This document shows positions 26,218 to 36,320 of a stretch of DNA of 51,738 nucleotides, piece after piece (within the stretch, counting starts at the first letter, position 1; each line of letters starts with the position of its first letter). This DNA comes from Acidobacteriota bacterium (lineage in GTDB: Bacteria; Acidobacteriota; Terriglobia; Terriglobales; Acidobacteriaceae): assembly GCA_003225005.1 (NCBI GenBank), contig QIAN01000213.1:1-51738 (forward strand), written 5' to 3'. The translations under genes and the position numbers were made by a program. Under the pieces are notes generated by a model that had not been told where the DNA came from, did not search any database, and saw only the letters and a list, made by a program, of their open reading frames with translations.

Positions 26218-26878
26218 CCAATTCGCGGGCAATTATGAGCAGGTCCTTGATCGCACGGTCGCGGCTTCCGGCGAGAACTCGGCCTATTTCGCCGAATATA
26301 AGGCACGTTATCTGAGTAGAGTTCTTTCTCCGGCATTCTCGGGAAAAGCACTGGATTTTGGCTGCGGAGTTGGGCTGCTCTCACGCTTCTTGAACAAATG
26401 CCTTCCAGGCTTGCGGGTTGACGGCTTTGACGTTTCCCATGACAGCATCAGCAGAATAGACGACAATCTCAAAAGCCAGGGTCATTTCACGTCTACGGCC
26501 GCAGATCTCGGTGACGACTACCGGCTGATTGTAGTTGCAAATGTGATGCATCACATCCTGCCCCGAGAGCGACAACAAGTGGTACAGGAGTTGGCAGAGC
26601 GGTTGATGCCCGGGGGTATCTTGGCGATCTTTGAGCACAATTCCAGCAACCCCGTTACGCGCTGGGTCGTGAACCATTGCCCATTCGACGAGGATGCCAT
26701 ATTGCTTCCTGCCGCCGAAGCCAGTGCATATCTTCACCATGCTAAGCTGCGCGTAATGCGCCGCGACTACATCGTGTTCATGCCGCGCTTCCTGGCCTGG
26801 CTACGTCCACTTGAACCATGGTTGGCGTGGCTTCCGTTGGGGGCTCAATACGCAATTCTGGCGGGGAAGTGCGCCTGA
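26207..26878 (+). CDS. Class I SAM-dependent methyltransferase
   Basis: A 223-residue methyltransferase from the ATG at 26207, which overlaps the end of the SDR gene by 11 bases; the open frame reaches back to 26147. Motif I is ALDFGCGVGLLSRFL, followed by VDGFDVSHDSI, LIVVANVMHHILPRERQQV and LMPGGILAIFEHN. The HHILPRE pattern fits methyltransf_12/25-type enzymes. A C-terminal hydrophobic segment (FLAWLRPLEPWLAWLPLGA) may touch the membrane. It lies within the coupled CDP-sugar block, so methylation of that sugar, or of a polyprenyl-linked product, is plausible. Confidence 0.85.
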   Translation: MQFDQFAGNYEQVLDRTVAASGENSAYFAEYKARYLSRVLSPAFSGKALDFGCGVGLLSRFLNKCLPGLRVDGFDVSHDSISRIDDNLKSQGHFTSTAADLGDDYRLIVVANVMHHILPRERQQVVQELAERLMPGGILAIFEHNSSNPVTRWVVNHCPFDEDAILLPAAEASAYLHHAKLRVMRRDYIVFMPRFLAWLRPLEPWLAWLPLGAQYAILAGKCA

Positions 26879-26879
26879 C

Positions 26880-27863
26880 ATGAAACGGCTGATCAGCATC
26901 TGCGTTCCTGTATTCAATGAAGAGCAGAACATAGAGCCTCTATATCGAGCTCTACTGCCGATCATGGCGCAGGTCTCTGATCGGTATGACTTTGAGCTTC
27001 TGTTTGCGGACAATCACTCGAATGATCGCACCTTCGAGATCATCGAGAGACTTGCAGCCACTGACAGTCGCATTCGCGCACTCCGGTTTTCTCGCAATTT
27101 CGGATTCCAACGCTCGATCCTCACTGCGTACCTGAATGCGGTGGGGGATGCCGCCGTTCAGATCGATTGCGATTTGCAGGATCCTCCGGCATTGATCCTG
27201 GAATTCATTCGGAAGTGGGAGGATGGCTATCGGGTTGTGTATGGAGTTCGAAGCTCTCGCCAGGAACACTGGTGGATGAACTCGATCCGCAAGTTGTTTT
27301 ACAGGATTATTGATTCTCTCAGCGAGGATGAGCTGCCCTTGGACGCTGGAGACTTTCGTTTAGTGGACCGCTGTGTTCTGGATGAACTGCGACAGATCGA
27401 TGACTACCAGCCTTATCTGCGCGGAACGATTGCTGCGCTGGGCTTTGACCAGATTGGCATCTCCTACGATCGCTCGGAGCGCCAGCATGGTGAAAGCAAG
27501 TTTTCTTTCGGCGAGTTGATCGGTTTAGCACTCGATGGAATCCTTAATCATTCGGTTGTGCCTCTGCGCATTGCAACTTACCTGGGGTTGGGGGTTTCAT
27601 TAACCACCCTACTGGGCACGATTGGGTATCTCGTCGGACGCCTTTTCTTAGCTAAGAACTGGCCTCCTGGCTTCGCGAGCGTCATCATCTTGCTGATGGG
27701 TTCGCTGAGCCTGAACGCTCTGTTCTTGGGGATCATCGGCGAATACTTGGGAAGGATATACCGCCAAGTCAAGCGTCGTCCGCTGACAGTTGTGGAGCGC
27801 GAAATCAATCCGATGGGCAGACATTCTACAGAAGTGCAGCGCTCTGGTTCCGCTGGCCGGTAG
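26880..27863 (+). CDS. Polyprenyl-phosphate GT2 glycosyltransferase (GtrB/ArnC type)
   Basis: A 327-residue membrane GT2 from the ATG at 26880, one base after the stop of the previous gene. The catalytic domain is N-terminal: ISICVPVFNEEQNIEPLYRA, LFADNHSNDRT, VQIDCDLQDPP (the DxD) and the GESKFSFGEL segment that marks the bactoprenol-glycosyltransferase and dolichol-phosphate-mannose-synthase group. Two C-terminal transmembrane helices follow (about 235-265 and 270-300), and the tail continues IYRQVKRRPL. Members transfer one sugar to undecaprenyl phosphate, which is then flipped and used by a periplasmic GT-C enzyme. The following YfhO-type protein could be that partner. Confidence 0.9.
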   Translation: MKRLISICVPVFNEEQNIEPLYRALLPIMAQVSDRYDFELLFADNHSNDRTFEIIERLAATDSRIRALRFSRNFGFQRSILTAYLNAVGDAAVQIDCDLQDPPALILEFIRKWEDGYRVVYGVRSSRQEHWWMNSIRKLFYRIIDSLSEDELPLDAGDFRLVDRCVLDELRQIDDYQPYLRGTIAALGFDQIGISYDRSERQHGESKFSFGELIGLALDGILNHSVVPLRIATYLGLGVSLTTLLGTIGYLVGRLFLAKNWPPGFASVIILLMGSLSLNALFLGIIGEYLGRIYRQVKRRPLTVVEREINPMGRHSTEVQRSGSAGR

Positions 27864-27978
27864 CATGGCATAAACCATTTGCTCAAATTATCAGAGCAGT
27901 GAGTCAAGCATTTGAACTAGAGCTTGCCTCCACCTATGTTTAGCTACGGGTGCTTGCGAGCGGATTCCGTCCTAAATC

Positions 27979-30327
27979 ATGAACGACTGGCCTCACGAGA
28001 TCACGGGAGCGTCGGTGCCGCGCGGTAGTAGCGGCATTTCTGTTGCAACCGAGACTATTCTGCTGCGGTCGACGACAAGCATTGGGGCGTGGCCTTTCTG
28101 CTCAGCCGCGGTGCTCCTGGCCATCCTGTTTTCGACCATCAATTGGCAGATTGTCAGCGGTCATAGGGTCCAGATATGGGATGCGTGGGCATTCTACACT
28201 CCGGCGTTTTCATCGGTCGCGGACCACGCGCGCGCCGGCCGCCTACTCCTTTGGGATCCCTGGCTGGCGGCGGGAACTCCAGAGTTCGCTGACCCGCAAG
28301 TGGGTGCGGCTTCGCCGATCGTCATTCTCATCGGCGCTATCGGCGGCGGCACGGCCGCAAGCTTTCGGGCCTATTGGCTTCTGATCTGGTTTCTGGGGCC
28401 GCTAGGGATCGTACTGCTAGCTCGCCACCTCGGTTCGCCGGCGTGGGCTGCTTTCATAGTTGCTTTAGGGTATGCCTATTGCGGATTCTATACGGCACAC
28501 GCTGAGCACACGAGTGTGCTCTACTCCTTCTCGTTCTTGCCGCTATTCGTATGGCGATTTGATGTGGCGCTGACTTCGCATCGTCTCCGGCCCGCGGCGG
28601 AGGCGGGAGCCCTCTGGGGGCTCTCGGCCCTGGGTGGCTACCCGGCGATCGTTATTCTGAGCGGTGGGATGTTGTTTCTCTGGGGGCTGGGCCGCTGTTG
28701 CTCTGCCTCGAGTGCCGAACCGGCCATGATGGAGGAACGGCTTGGATCTCGATTCAGATTCGCTTTCCTCGCTCTGCTGGTCGTTTTCTGCGTGGGGGTG
28801 CTGGTCCTCGCGCCCACGTATGTGGCATTTTTTAGAGAAGGCCTCGGTTATAGCGAAAGGGCCGGGGCCATGGCCCGCCAAGTCGCAATCGCCGCGAGTC
28901 AGAACGCTCTGAATCCGGGAGCACTCGCGACTTTTTCCAGTCCTTACCTCACTGCGCTCAAGTTTCCACTTCTCAATCCAGGGCTGTGGCCGGGGAGTGA
29001 TGTTTCGGTGGCAAGTGTCTATATTGGGGTTCTTCCCCTGCTCTTGGCATTGTTGGCATTGTGGCAGCGTCCGAGGTCAGCCTGGCGATGGTGGCTGGCG
29101 GGAATCATTGTCTTATCGCTGGCCTGCGCTGTAGGCGATCGATTACCGTTTCGTGGCTGGCTGTATGACTATTGTCCACCAACCCGGTTTTTCACCCATC
29201 CGGGAATGTTTCGCGCCTATGCCATATTTTCTGCAGTAGTGCTAGCGCTGCTGGCCACAAGCGATCTTGAATCAGCCATTAAAAAACCAGAATCTCGAAT
29301 CTGGAAACAACTGTTGATAGTGGCAATATTAGCCAGCATCGCGGCGGTGTGCACCTATGTGGAGGTCATCTCTCACGTGAAGAATGCGGGATCACAACTT
29401 CAACGTGGAAACTGGCACCTTGTAGGAATCTGGTTCAGCGCGGTGGGAGTTTGCTTACTCGCATTCCTTCTGCCCGCAGCTAGAAAATGGCTTCCGGCCC
29501 TCTTCGTCGTCCTTGCCATCGTGGACGCATCGCTCACGCTCCGCCTTTCCCGAGATTTCGTGTCCGACAGAGGCTGGACGAAATCTGTTCTCAGGCAGGT
29601 CGATGCCAGGCACGATCCGAGCTTGATGGTGCATGGACTGCAGAGGGAGTTGTCGTCTCCGTATGCGCTCGGCGGCGAACACAGTAACAGCAATATGCCC
29701 CTGCGGATTGCCACGTTCTACAACGACTCCACGATGAAAAACCGGTTCCATGCAGGTTTCGCGGAGCATCCTGTACTGTTGCATATGGCTATCGGCGATG
29801 AAAGAATCTGGTTCGCGAAAGAAGCGGCAATAGCCGCTCCCTCCAATTCGGCCTTTATGGCTCTGGTGAGCAGAAGTGAGAGCCAAGGTGCTCCGGTTCT
29901 GGTTGTCCATCCGCGCAGAGAGATGCTCAAGGTCAGCGATCCCGGCTTGGCGGAAGCCTTCGATCCAGCCCAACGGAGTGCGATTTCTCAGTTACGTCCG
30001 GCGCGAAGACTTCCTGTCCAGGTTCTACGCTACACCCCCAACCACTTGGCGCTAAGAGTCTTCTGTCCTGAGAATGGATGGCTGGTCGTTACCGATCGAT
30101 GGGCTTCTGGATGGCACGCCACAGTAAATGGCCTCCCAGTCGAAGTTTTCGGGGGCAATTTTATCTTTCGCGCTGTTCCCGTTCGAGCCGGCGAAAACGA
30201 GATTCAGTTCGACTACGGTCAGACGCTGTATTTCGTATTGCTGCTCTCTAGTTGGGGCACGGTGGCCACTGTTCTACTGACGCCACCTCTCAGGATTCTG
30301 CGACGGTCGCGGGCGAGATTCATTTAG
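27979..30327 (+). CDS. YfhO-type polytopic membrane protein (GT-C-like)
   Basis: A 782-residue protein with about 12 membrane segments. The first loop after helix 1 has the acidic pattern DAWAFYTPAF and LLWDPWLAAGTPEF, which resembles the first periplasmic loop of GT-C glycosyltransferases. The C-terminal periplasmic domain ends with GWLVVTDRWASGWHATVNG and the beta strand pattern ENEIQFDYG, the hallmark of the YfhO family (PF09586). YfhO proteins take part in teichoic acid or polysaccharide glycosylation in Firmicutes; here a periplasmic glycosyl transfer from undecaprenyl-phosphate sugar is plausible. It follows the GtrB-like gene by 115 bases. The convergent partner at 30,399 is a paralogue. 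Confidence 0.85.
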   Translation: MNDWPHEITGASVPRGSSGISVATETILLRSTTSIGAWPFCSAAVLLAILFSTINWQIVSGHRVQIWDAWAFYTPAFSSVADHARAGRLLLWDPWLAAGTPEFADPQVGAASPIVILIGAIGGGTAASFRAYWLLIWFLGPLGIVLLARHLGSPAWAAFIVALGYAYCGFYTAHAEHTSVLYSFSFLPLFVWRFDVALTSHRLRPAAEAGALWGLSALGGYPAIVILSGGMLFLWGLGRCCSASSAEPAMMEERLGSRFRFAFLALLVVFCVGVLVLAPTYVAFFREGLGYSERAGAMARQVAIAASQNALNPGALATFSSPYLTALKFPLLNPGLWPGSDVSVASVYIGVLPLLLALLALWQRPRSAWRWWLAGIIVLSLACAVGDRLPFRGWLYDYCPPTRFFTHPGMFRAYAIFSAVVLALLATSDLESAIKKPESRIWKQLLIVAILASIAAVCTYVEVISHVKNAGSQLQRGNWHLVGIWFSAVGVCLLAFLLPAARKWLPALFVVLAIVDASLTLRLSRDFVSDRGWTKSVLRQVDARHDPSLMVHGLQRELSSPYALGGEHSNSNMPLRIATFYNDSTMKNRFHAGFAEHPVLLHMAIGDERIWFAKEAAIAAPSNSAFMALVSRSESQGAPVLVVHPRREMLKVSDPGLAEAFDPAQRSAISQLRPARRLPVQVLRYTPNHLALRVFCPENGWLVVTDRWASGWHATVNGLPVEVFGGNFIFRAVPVRAGENEIQFDYGQTLYFVLLLSSWGTVATVLLTPPLRILRRSRARFI

Positions 30328-30398
30328 CTGGCTGCTGCCAGAGGGCGGGACAGAATAGGGAACTTACGGCCTAGCGTCTTGGCACGGCCAGCGCCTTC

Positions 30399-32723
30399 TC
30401 AGGCGAGTAAGTCAGGCCCTTGGCCTTCCGTTCGCCGATACAGCCAAATGGTTGCGCCCAAGCCAATCGCGAAAAGAAGACAACCGAGAAAAAGCGCTCG
30501 TGGTCTGTATTGCATCTCGACCACGTGATCGCCTGGCCCGACAACGATGCCACGGATGGTCATGTAAGCAGAGTAAATCGGCGCGCTCTTCCCATCGACA
30601 CTGGCCCGCCATCCTGGATACCAGTTATCGTTCAGCACGACCATCCCGGCGCACTGCATTCTCGCGCGAATCGCCACCGAGAACCAACTCCGGTGGAGTA
30701 GCTCGATCTGGTCGCCTGAGCCACAGTCTCCCACCTGCGGTGGCTCTCCCGTCACAAAGGAAGTGGTCGCCATTTCAAAAGACGGACTGGAGAGCAAGTC
30801 GTTGGCTCGGGCGTAATCGGGGACCGAAACAATCTTGTGGACAGACCAAACGCGAGGACGCGCATCCGGATTGCGAAAAACCTTAATACCAGTGGGGGCA
30901 GTAAACAGTTCCACTTGATTGGACTGAGAAGGCTTTCGCGCGAGGTAATAATTCACTCCGTACAACTGTCGTGCTCTCGGCGCCCAGAACTTGGTCTCAA
31001 ACACTGAGGCAAGCATGGAACCGCCGTGGCTGCTCATCTCTTCGATCATGTGAAAATCGCCGAAGTTCATCGGCAAGTCCTTCTGGTCTACATCAATACG
31101 CTCCAGGTCAGTGCGGGTGCGCAGAAACTGTGCAAGCGAATCTGAGGCCAACAGAGGCTTTTCAAACTGAGAATTGTAGCCATGCCCGCGGGGATAATTG
31201 AGCCTCCCAGCTACATTACCGTGTTCGATCATCAGCAGGCCCAGGGCCAGCGCGGCGGCCAGGGCCGGCTTCAGCAGACTGCGATTGACCAAATAAAACA
31301 AGCAAGCTAACAGAAGCGCGGCAATTCCTGAGATCGCGAACCGGTCGCCAGCGTCCTGAAATCCTTGTTTTCCCAGAGACTCAACAAGATATGAAAATGT
31401 TAGAAGGGCACCTCCGGCGATAGCTAAGACCTTGGCGATTCGCCTTTCTAACAGGATCTGATCCCTGGCAATGAATGCATCGAGTCCCAGCCCGATTAAA
31501 CAGGTCAGAGCGAGATGTGACAGGAAGATCCAAAAGACGGCTTCGCGCAGCTTGTCGAACATAGGAACTAAAATGTAGGCCACGCCGTACAGCATGTTGT
31601 ACTGGGAAAGCGTCATCAAGGTCCCGGCGATGACGAAGGCCAAGCACAACCGAGCCAACCGCGCCCTGCCAAGAGTCGTAACCAGTGCCAGAACTGCAAA
31701 CACTATGGCCACGACCCCCGCGAACAACATCTGTTGCCAACTACCTTGCGTGGGGACCAGAATGCTCAACAGAGACGAGGGGTGGATATTTTCGATGAGG
31801 TGAGCCAAAAACGGGACCTTAGCAGCGCCTGGAATCGGCTGATCAAGAAGAACCCACCGCATCGACATTTGGCCCCATTGCAAGGCCGGAATAACCTGCG
31901 GAGCGCTAACCAAAAGCATGGTGCCGGAGAAAACGGCAAGGCGCGAAAGACCTAGCCGCAGGTCCCCTAATAGTGCAATGACCAGAAACAGCGTCGCGCA
32001 ACTCAGCGACATGATGACAGGGATGTGATGAGTTCCGCTGAACCACGAAAACCCAAGCACCAGCCCAGCCACTGCCGCATTTCCAATCGGGCGCATGCCC
32101 CGGAGGCTTCGAAAAAGGAAGATCAATACCAGAGGCGCATAAATCGCTTCGGTAACAACCTGAAACCAGATAGCGTTTCCTGGAACACTGCCGATGGCAT
32201 AGAAGACGCCAGCTACGACTGCTGCCAAATGCGATCTTACGTTCAGGTCCATTATCAGCAAGTAGGCGGCGAGACCGGCCAAGCAGTGCAGCAGCACATA
32301 GTAGATTTGTATGTAGCCCAGGCGTACATGCCCGTTTTTCAAAGGCATTAATAAGAGTGGATAACTGAAAGGATCAAGAAGCGCAGGGGTCATCTCTCCC
32401 AGGGGCGATTGCCCACCCATCTCGTAGGGGTCCCAGACCGGAACGATCCCGGATCGGAGCGCATTGGCGCGTAGGTTCAGGTCCGGTACGGCCATGACGG
32501 TAATGTCAGGCCCCACGTCAAAGATGGAATAGATGCCAGAAAGCAGCGGCCAATAAAAAATAGCGATTAAGGCTATTACAAACAGTGGCGGGAGTAGCTT
32601 GCTACCGTAGGCCGTACGCAAGAGTCCGCCTGGCCGCGATATCGAATTCCGCGTCGATGGATCTGCCGAAACAGAAGGATTCAAAATTTTTCGCTCGTTG
32701 ACCCGCAATGATAGCAAACCCAT
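30399..32723 (-). CDS. Second YfhO-type polytopic membrane protein
   Basis: A 774-residue protein with the same layout as its convergent neighbour: a cytosolic N-terminus of about 40 residues, many membrane segments, and a C-terminal soluble domain that ends GMVVLNDNWYPGWRASVDGK, with HVVEMQYRPRALFLG before the last helix. The first loop contains DVGPDITVMAVPDLN and VPVWDPYEMGGQSPLGE, again of GT-C type. It starts at the ATG at 32723 with no clear Shine-Dalgarno. It is 187 bases downstream of lptD on the same strand and may be co-transcribed with it. The sequences of the two YfhO proteins differ much, so this is not a recent duplication. Confidence 0.85.
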   Translation of the reverse strand: MGLLSLRVNERKILNPSVSADPSTRNSISRPGGLLRTAYGSKLLPPLFVIALIAIFYWPLLSGIYSIFDVGPDITVMAVPDLNLRANALRSGIVPVWDPYEMGGQSPLGEMTPALLDPFSYPLLLMPLKNGHVRLGYIQIYYVLLHCLAGLAAYLLIMDLNVRSHLAAVVAGVFYAIGSVPGNAIWFQVVTEAIYAPLVLIFLFRSLRGMRPIGNAAVAGLVLGFSWFSGTHHIPVIMSLSCATLFLVIALLGDLRLGLSRLAVFSGTMLLVSAPQVIPALQWGQMSMRWVLLDQPIPGAAKVPFLAHLIENIHPSSLLSILVPTQGSWQQMLFAGVVAIVFAVLALVTTLGRARLARLCLAFVIAGTLMTLSQYNMLYGVAYILVPMFDKLREAVFWIFLSHLALTCLIGLGLDAFIARDQILLERRIAKVLAIAGGALLTFSYLVESLGKQGFQDAGDRFAISGIAALLLACLFYLVNRSLLKPALAAALALGLLMIEHGNVAGRLNYPRGHGYNSQFEKPLLASDSLAQFLRTRTDLERIDVDQKDLPMNFGDFHMIEEMSSHGGSMLASVFETKFWAPRARQLYGVNYYLARKPSQSNQVELFTAPTGIKVFRNPDARPRVWSVHKIVSVPDYARANDLLSSPSFEMATTSFVTGEPPQVGDCGSGDQIELLHRSWFSVAIRARMQCAGMVVLNDNWYPGWRASVDGKSAPIYSAYMTIRGIVVGPGDHVVEMQYRPRALFLGCLLFAIGLGATIWLYRRTEGQGPDLLA

Positions 32724-32910
32724 CGCTTCGGACAGTCCAGTTCCGGTCGCATGGGTCAGGAATTCGCACCAATAAAGTCGCTCACGTTGCTACTTGCGTT
32801 TCGCATTGGATGCAAGAGACGGCCGTCCTCGTGTTTACTTTTCCTCTCCGTTGATTCCTCAGTGCCTCGTGGGATCCCAATCTGTCTAGACTCCGAGTGC
32901 ACCGATTCCC

Positions 32911-35346
32911 TCAATACAGCCGCTCCTTCCTCAGCAGGTTTCCGAACGACCCGATGTTGGCCAGGGTGTAGTTGAAGCGGTATTCGTTCTCATTGCGGAT
33001 CGTGCCCAATCTGATGCGACGGTATTCCACGGTTATGCCGCAGCAGTCCCAATTATAAGTAGATTCGACGAAGTCATACTGTACCAACGCAAACTGGGCG
33101 TCGACGCCGAAGCTCGCGGCTCCGCTGAATCCGCGTTTGTCCGAGTGTCCGTACTGCACCTGGGTCCTGAACTGGTTAAAACGCGAAGGGCCAATAACGT
33201 TATTGGTCGCCAGAATCTGTCCTGGGAAGTTCGCATATAAGCCGATACCGCTGAAACCGAATTGCCCAATATGGTAGGTCAAGGACGTTGTGCTGGCGTT
33301 GATGCGTCCGGCGGTAAAGTCGTAGTCCAAGTCCCATTCCGCATCGACATTCGAGCTTGGTTGGATGCGAAGCCGGGAAACGAGCGGCGAAAGATGCCGA
33401 GGATTCGTCAGGAATGCGAAAGCCGTTAAATCCACGGTAGTCGTGAAGACGTTGCGTTGCCCACTTACTAGCGCTCCCCCGAAGCTGGTATCGAGGAAGT
33501 ACTTCTGCGCCAGTTCCCAACTGATGAGTTCGCGGGCCGTCGATGGCGCGCCGGGACAAGTGTCCCGACTTGGCTCCTGTGAGTCGCCCCGCGTCACCTG
33601 AGGTTCACCGTCGTGTTCCCAAGACGGCGGACCGGGTGGCGATCCACTCGGGGGATTCAATGATGGCAAAGCGGGTGTGTTGCAGTTCCCGCTCTGAGGA
33701 GCATTTTTCTTAGCATAGAGACGGTTGATCACGCGATACTCGACCTCGTTGGTGTTGCTGAGGATGTCGCGTTCGTCGAAGCGCAGGATCTTAGAAAAAT
33801 CGTTGACCCCGGTTACGTAACGGTAGACCACACTGGGCTCGATGACATGCTTCAGCTTGAGGCCGAGAAACTTATGATTGAAGAGCCGTTCCAGCGTTGG
33901 TGGCCGTAATTCAACCGAGGTGTCGAGAGCTCTTCGATTGATCGGATCACTGGAGGCCGTACCCAAACCGCTGGAAGGCACGAGCTGCTGGGTGTATAAG
34001 GTGTAACGAATTCCGACCTCCGGGCGCAGCGACCATCCGCCAAGGCGCAGGGGCAGAGAGACGTTGGGATCGACATCGAATCGACCCACAATAGGTGCGC
34101 TGTGGAAAGATGGCTCGCTGCGCGAAAGACCCTCCACCGCGGTATCGACAGCCCAGTAGAAAGGCGAATGGCCGAGCTCGCGATCGACGCTGGAAAAGTC
34201 AAAACTCGGAGCGTGCACGATGGTGATGACGTTTCCAGGGGTGGAGCTTTGAAAGCTTTGGTAGTGCTCGATCAGTGCGTTGTAGGAAAATCCATTAGTG
34301 CTGTTTGACAGAAAACCTTGAGACTTCACTTCCGACTGTAGAGGTTGACTGAAAATTGGGTCAAATGCCAACCGAAACAGGAAAGAACTCAAGTAATCGA
34401 CATTGGCCACCCCTCGAATGTTGTGACCAAAATGATCTTCAGCGGTAAGCCGAATGTCCTCGCCCCCTTGGCTCACTTTAGGCGTGCCGATGCCCCTGTC
34501 CAGGACGCCGAAATAAGTCATGTCCACGTAGGAGCTCTCGCTGGGGCGAGCTCGAAATTCGCCGTGCTGCGCCCACCCGCGCCGGGAGAATAACTCCGCC
34601 CCGACCACCGCATCCATGCTGCGGTTGATGGCCCAGTAGAAAGCCTCACCCACGGTTTGGCCTTTGATCGATGAAGTGCCTAGATTTGGCATCAACAGGC
34701 CGGATTGCCGAACCTTGTGATCTACGGGATGGGTTGCGAATGGGAAATAGAGCACGGGTATGCTTTCGATGCGAAAAGTGCTCAGATAAATCGTCGCGTT
34801 GCCACCGGCGGTCACATTGGCATGGCGCATGCTAAATTGCCACTTGGGATGCGGCAACTCGCAGTTGGTTATAGTGCCGTTATATACGACGTAATGATCC
34901 GGTCCAGTTTTCACCACAACCTTGCCGGTAAACTCAAATGGGAGCGGGGAGGTCAGAAGCAACGGCCGCACTCGCTGCCGAGATCCAATGCTACCGGTCG
35001 CATCATAAAATCGTCCCACTTCAGTGCGAACATTGTATTGTCCGTGACTCGCTTCAACGTGTTCGTTGTTGGTGCTATCGTCAAGTACAACGTGGCCATT
35101 CAGCGTAACGTCGCCAGTATCGGAGTTGTAGGTGGCTTCGTCTGCCCAGAGGGTGAAGGTGCCATACTCAATTCGTCCCCGGACATGCAGTTTGAAGATG
35201 GGGCCCTCTTTCTCCTGTCGAACGGCACAAATGGTCGACTCGCTTTTTGAAGGCGGCGCAACCGGAGGACAACGTAACTGAGCAGTGGCGAAGCACGGAG
35301 CGAAAAGCGCGCAGCTCACAAGCGCCATGGTAGTGAGAAATCGCAT
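32911..35346 (-). CDS. lptD: LPS-assembly outer-membrane protein LptD
   Basis: An 811-residue outer-membrane protein that inserts LPS into the outer leaflet. The ATG at 35346 gives a clean signal peptide (MRFLTTMALVSCALFAPCFA, cleaved near TAQ); an upstream frame to 35496 does not. An N-terminal beta-jellyroll OstA/LptA-like domain (about 50-200) contains the patterns GRIEYGTFTLWADEATYNSD and GDVTLNGHVVL, and is followed by a large beta-barrel (about 240-811) rich in alternating aromatic strands. The C-terminus ends LLRKERLY. Its presence shows a diderm envelope with LPS. A Pro/Gly/Ser-rich insert lies near residue 580. Confidence 0.9.
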   Translation of the reverse strand: MRFLTTMALVSCALFAPCFATAQLRCPPVAPPSKSESTICAVRQEKEGPIFKLHVRGRIEYGTFTLWADEATYNSDTGDVTLNGHVVLDDSTNNEHVEASHGQYNVRTEVGRFYDATGSIGSRQRVRPLLLTSPLPFEFTGKVVVKTGPDHYVVYNGTITNCELPHPKWQFSMRHANVTAGGNATIYLSTFRIESIPVLYFPFATHPVDHKVRQSGLLMPNLGTSSIKGQTVGEAFYWAINRSMDAVVGAELFSRRGWAQHGEFRARPSESSYVDMTYFGVLDRGIGTPKVSQGGEDIRLTAEDHFGHNIRGVANVDYLSSFLFRLAFDPIFSQPLQSEVKSQGFLSNSTNGFSYNALIEHYQSFQSSTPGNVITIVHAPSFDFSSVDRELGHSPFYWAVDTAVEGLSRSEPSFHSAPIVGRFDVDPNVSLPLRLGGWSLRPEVGIRYTLYTQQLVPSSGLGTASSDPINRRALDTSVELRPPTLERLFNHKFLGLKLKHVIEPSVVYRYVTGVNDFSKILRFDERDILSNTNEVEYRVINRLYAKKNAPQSGNCNTPALPSLNPPSGSPPGPPSWEHDGEPQVTRGDSQEPSRDTCPGAPSTARELISWELAQKYFLDTSFGGALVSGQRNVFTTTVDLTAFAFLTNPRHLSPLVSRLRIQPSSNVDAEWDLDYDFTAGRINASTTSLTYHIGQFGFSGIGLYANFPGQILATNNVIGPSRFNQFRTQVQYGHSDKRGFSGAASFGVDAQFALVQYDFVESTYNWDCCGITVEYRRIRLGTIRNENEYRFNYTLANIGSFGNLLRKERLY

Positions 35347-35634
35347 TCGACAGTCATCGAAGAGCGGTGGCCGCACGCTTGCCAAGGAGTTCGTGAACAA
35401 CGTAATCGTAGCACTCCCACTGAGGAAATTCGACTCGGGCTGGCGGACGTTGGGCGCATGTGACGTTCTGAAGGCTAGGGAAGTTGTTGGTATCAATCAT
35501 AAGGTTGTGCGAAGCGGGCTTACAGCGATACTATGCCATGGGCCGGGCGAGTGATCTTGATTTGAACTTGTCAGCGCGCGAGCCGCACCTGCGCTCGGTT
35601 TCAGTGATCTTCCGTCTTCGAGTTGAGAGGAGCT

Positions 35635-36297
35635 ATGGACAAACATTGGCTTTGGGTGTTCCTGCTCGTCGCGTTGTCGTCCATTATGCTGAAAGCCCAA
35701 TCCGAACAATGGCAACAACTGTTCAACGGAAAAGATCTCGCGGGATGGAAGCACGTTGGCCCCGGCGGAGATACCGTGGAAGACGGACTGATCCGAACGC
35801 ATGGCGGCATGGGACTGCTCTACTGGACCGGCGGAAGGCTGAGCAATTGTGTAATCCGTGTGGTCTATAAGATGCGCGACAACAATGACAACTCAGGCGT
35901 GTTCATCCGCATTCCGATCGAGCCCCGCGAGGAATGGATGCCCGTCCACTACGGTTACGAGGTACAGATTGACAATCATCCCGAAACCTCGAACGAGGAC
36001 GACTACCACATCACCGGCACCCTCTATTCTTTGACGAAGCCCTTGGCCAAGCCCGGCAAGCCAGGACCTGAGTGGAACACGATGGAGATCACCTTGGACG
36101 GTCCGCACACGGTCGTGGTTCTCAACGGAGTGAAAGTTACGGACTATACCGAAGGCGATCCGGTACCAGAGAGGAAATTTGATTTTGAACCACAGCGTGG
36201 GCCACGGCCCCTCGAAGGCTATTTTGGACTGCAGAATCACAGCGACAATGACGTTGTTTTCTTCAAAGAAGTTGCGATCAAAAAACTGAACAAATAG
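35635..36297 (+). CDS. Exported DUF1080 (3-keto-glycoside hydrolase-like) protein
   Basis: A 220-residue protein starting at the ATG at 35635 with AGGAG just upstream. An N-terminal signal peptide (DKHWLWVFLLVALSSIML) is followed by one DUF1080 domain (PF06439), a concanavalin-like jellyroll: QLFNGKDLAGWKHVG, GMGLLYWTGGRLSN, NDNSGVFIRIP, VQIDNHPE, GPEWNTMEITLDGP and GYFGLQNHSDN. Characterised members cleave 3-keto-glucosides. It is divergent from lptD (288 bases apart) and 23 bases upstream of the Gfo/Idh oxidoreductase, with which it likely forms an oxidise-then-cleave pair in the periplasm. The substrate glycoside is not known. Confidence 0.88.
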   Translation: MDKHWLWVFLLVALSSIMLKAQSEQWQQLFNGKDLAGWKHVGPGGDTVEDGLIRTHGGMGLLYWTGGRLSNCVIRVVYKMRDNNDNSGVFIRIPIEPREEWMPVHYGYEVQIDNHPETSNEDDYHITGTLYSLTKPLAKPGKPGPEWNTMEITLDGPHTVVVLNGVKVTDYTEGDPVPERKFDFEPQRGPRPLEGYFGLQNHSDNDVVFFKEVAIKKLNK

Positions 36298-36320
36298 CGT
36301 CCCAAGCGCCAGGAGATCCT

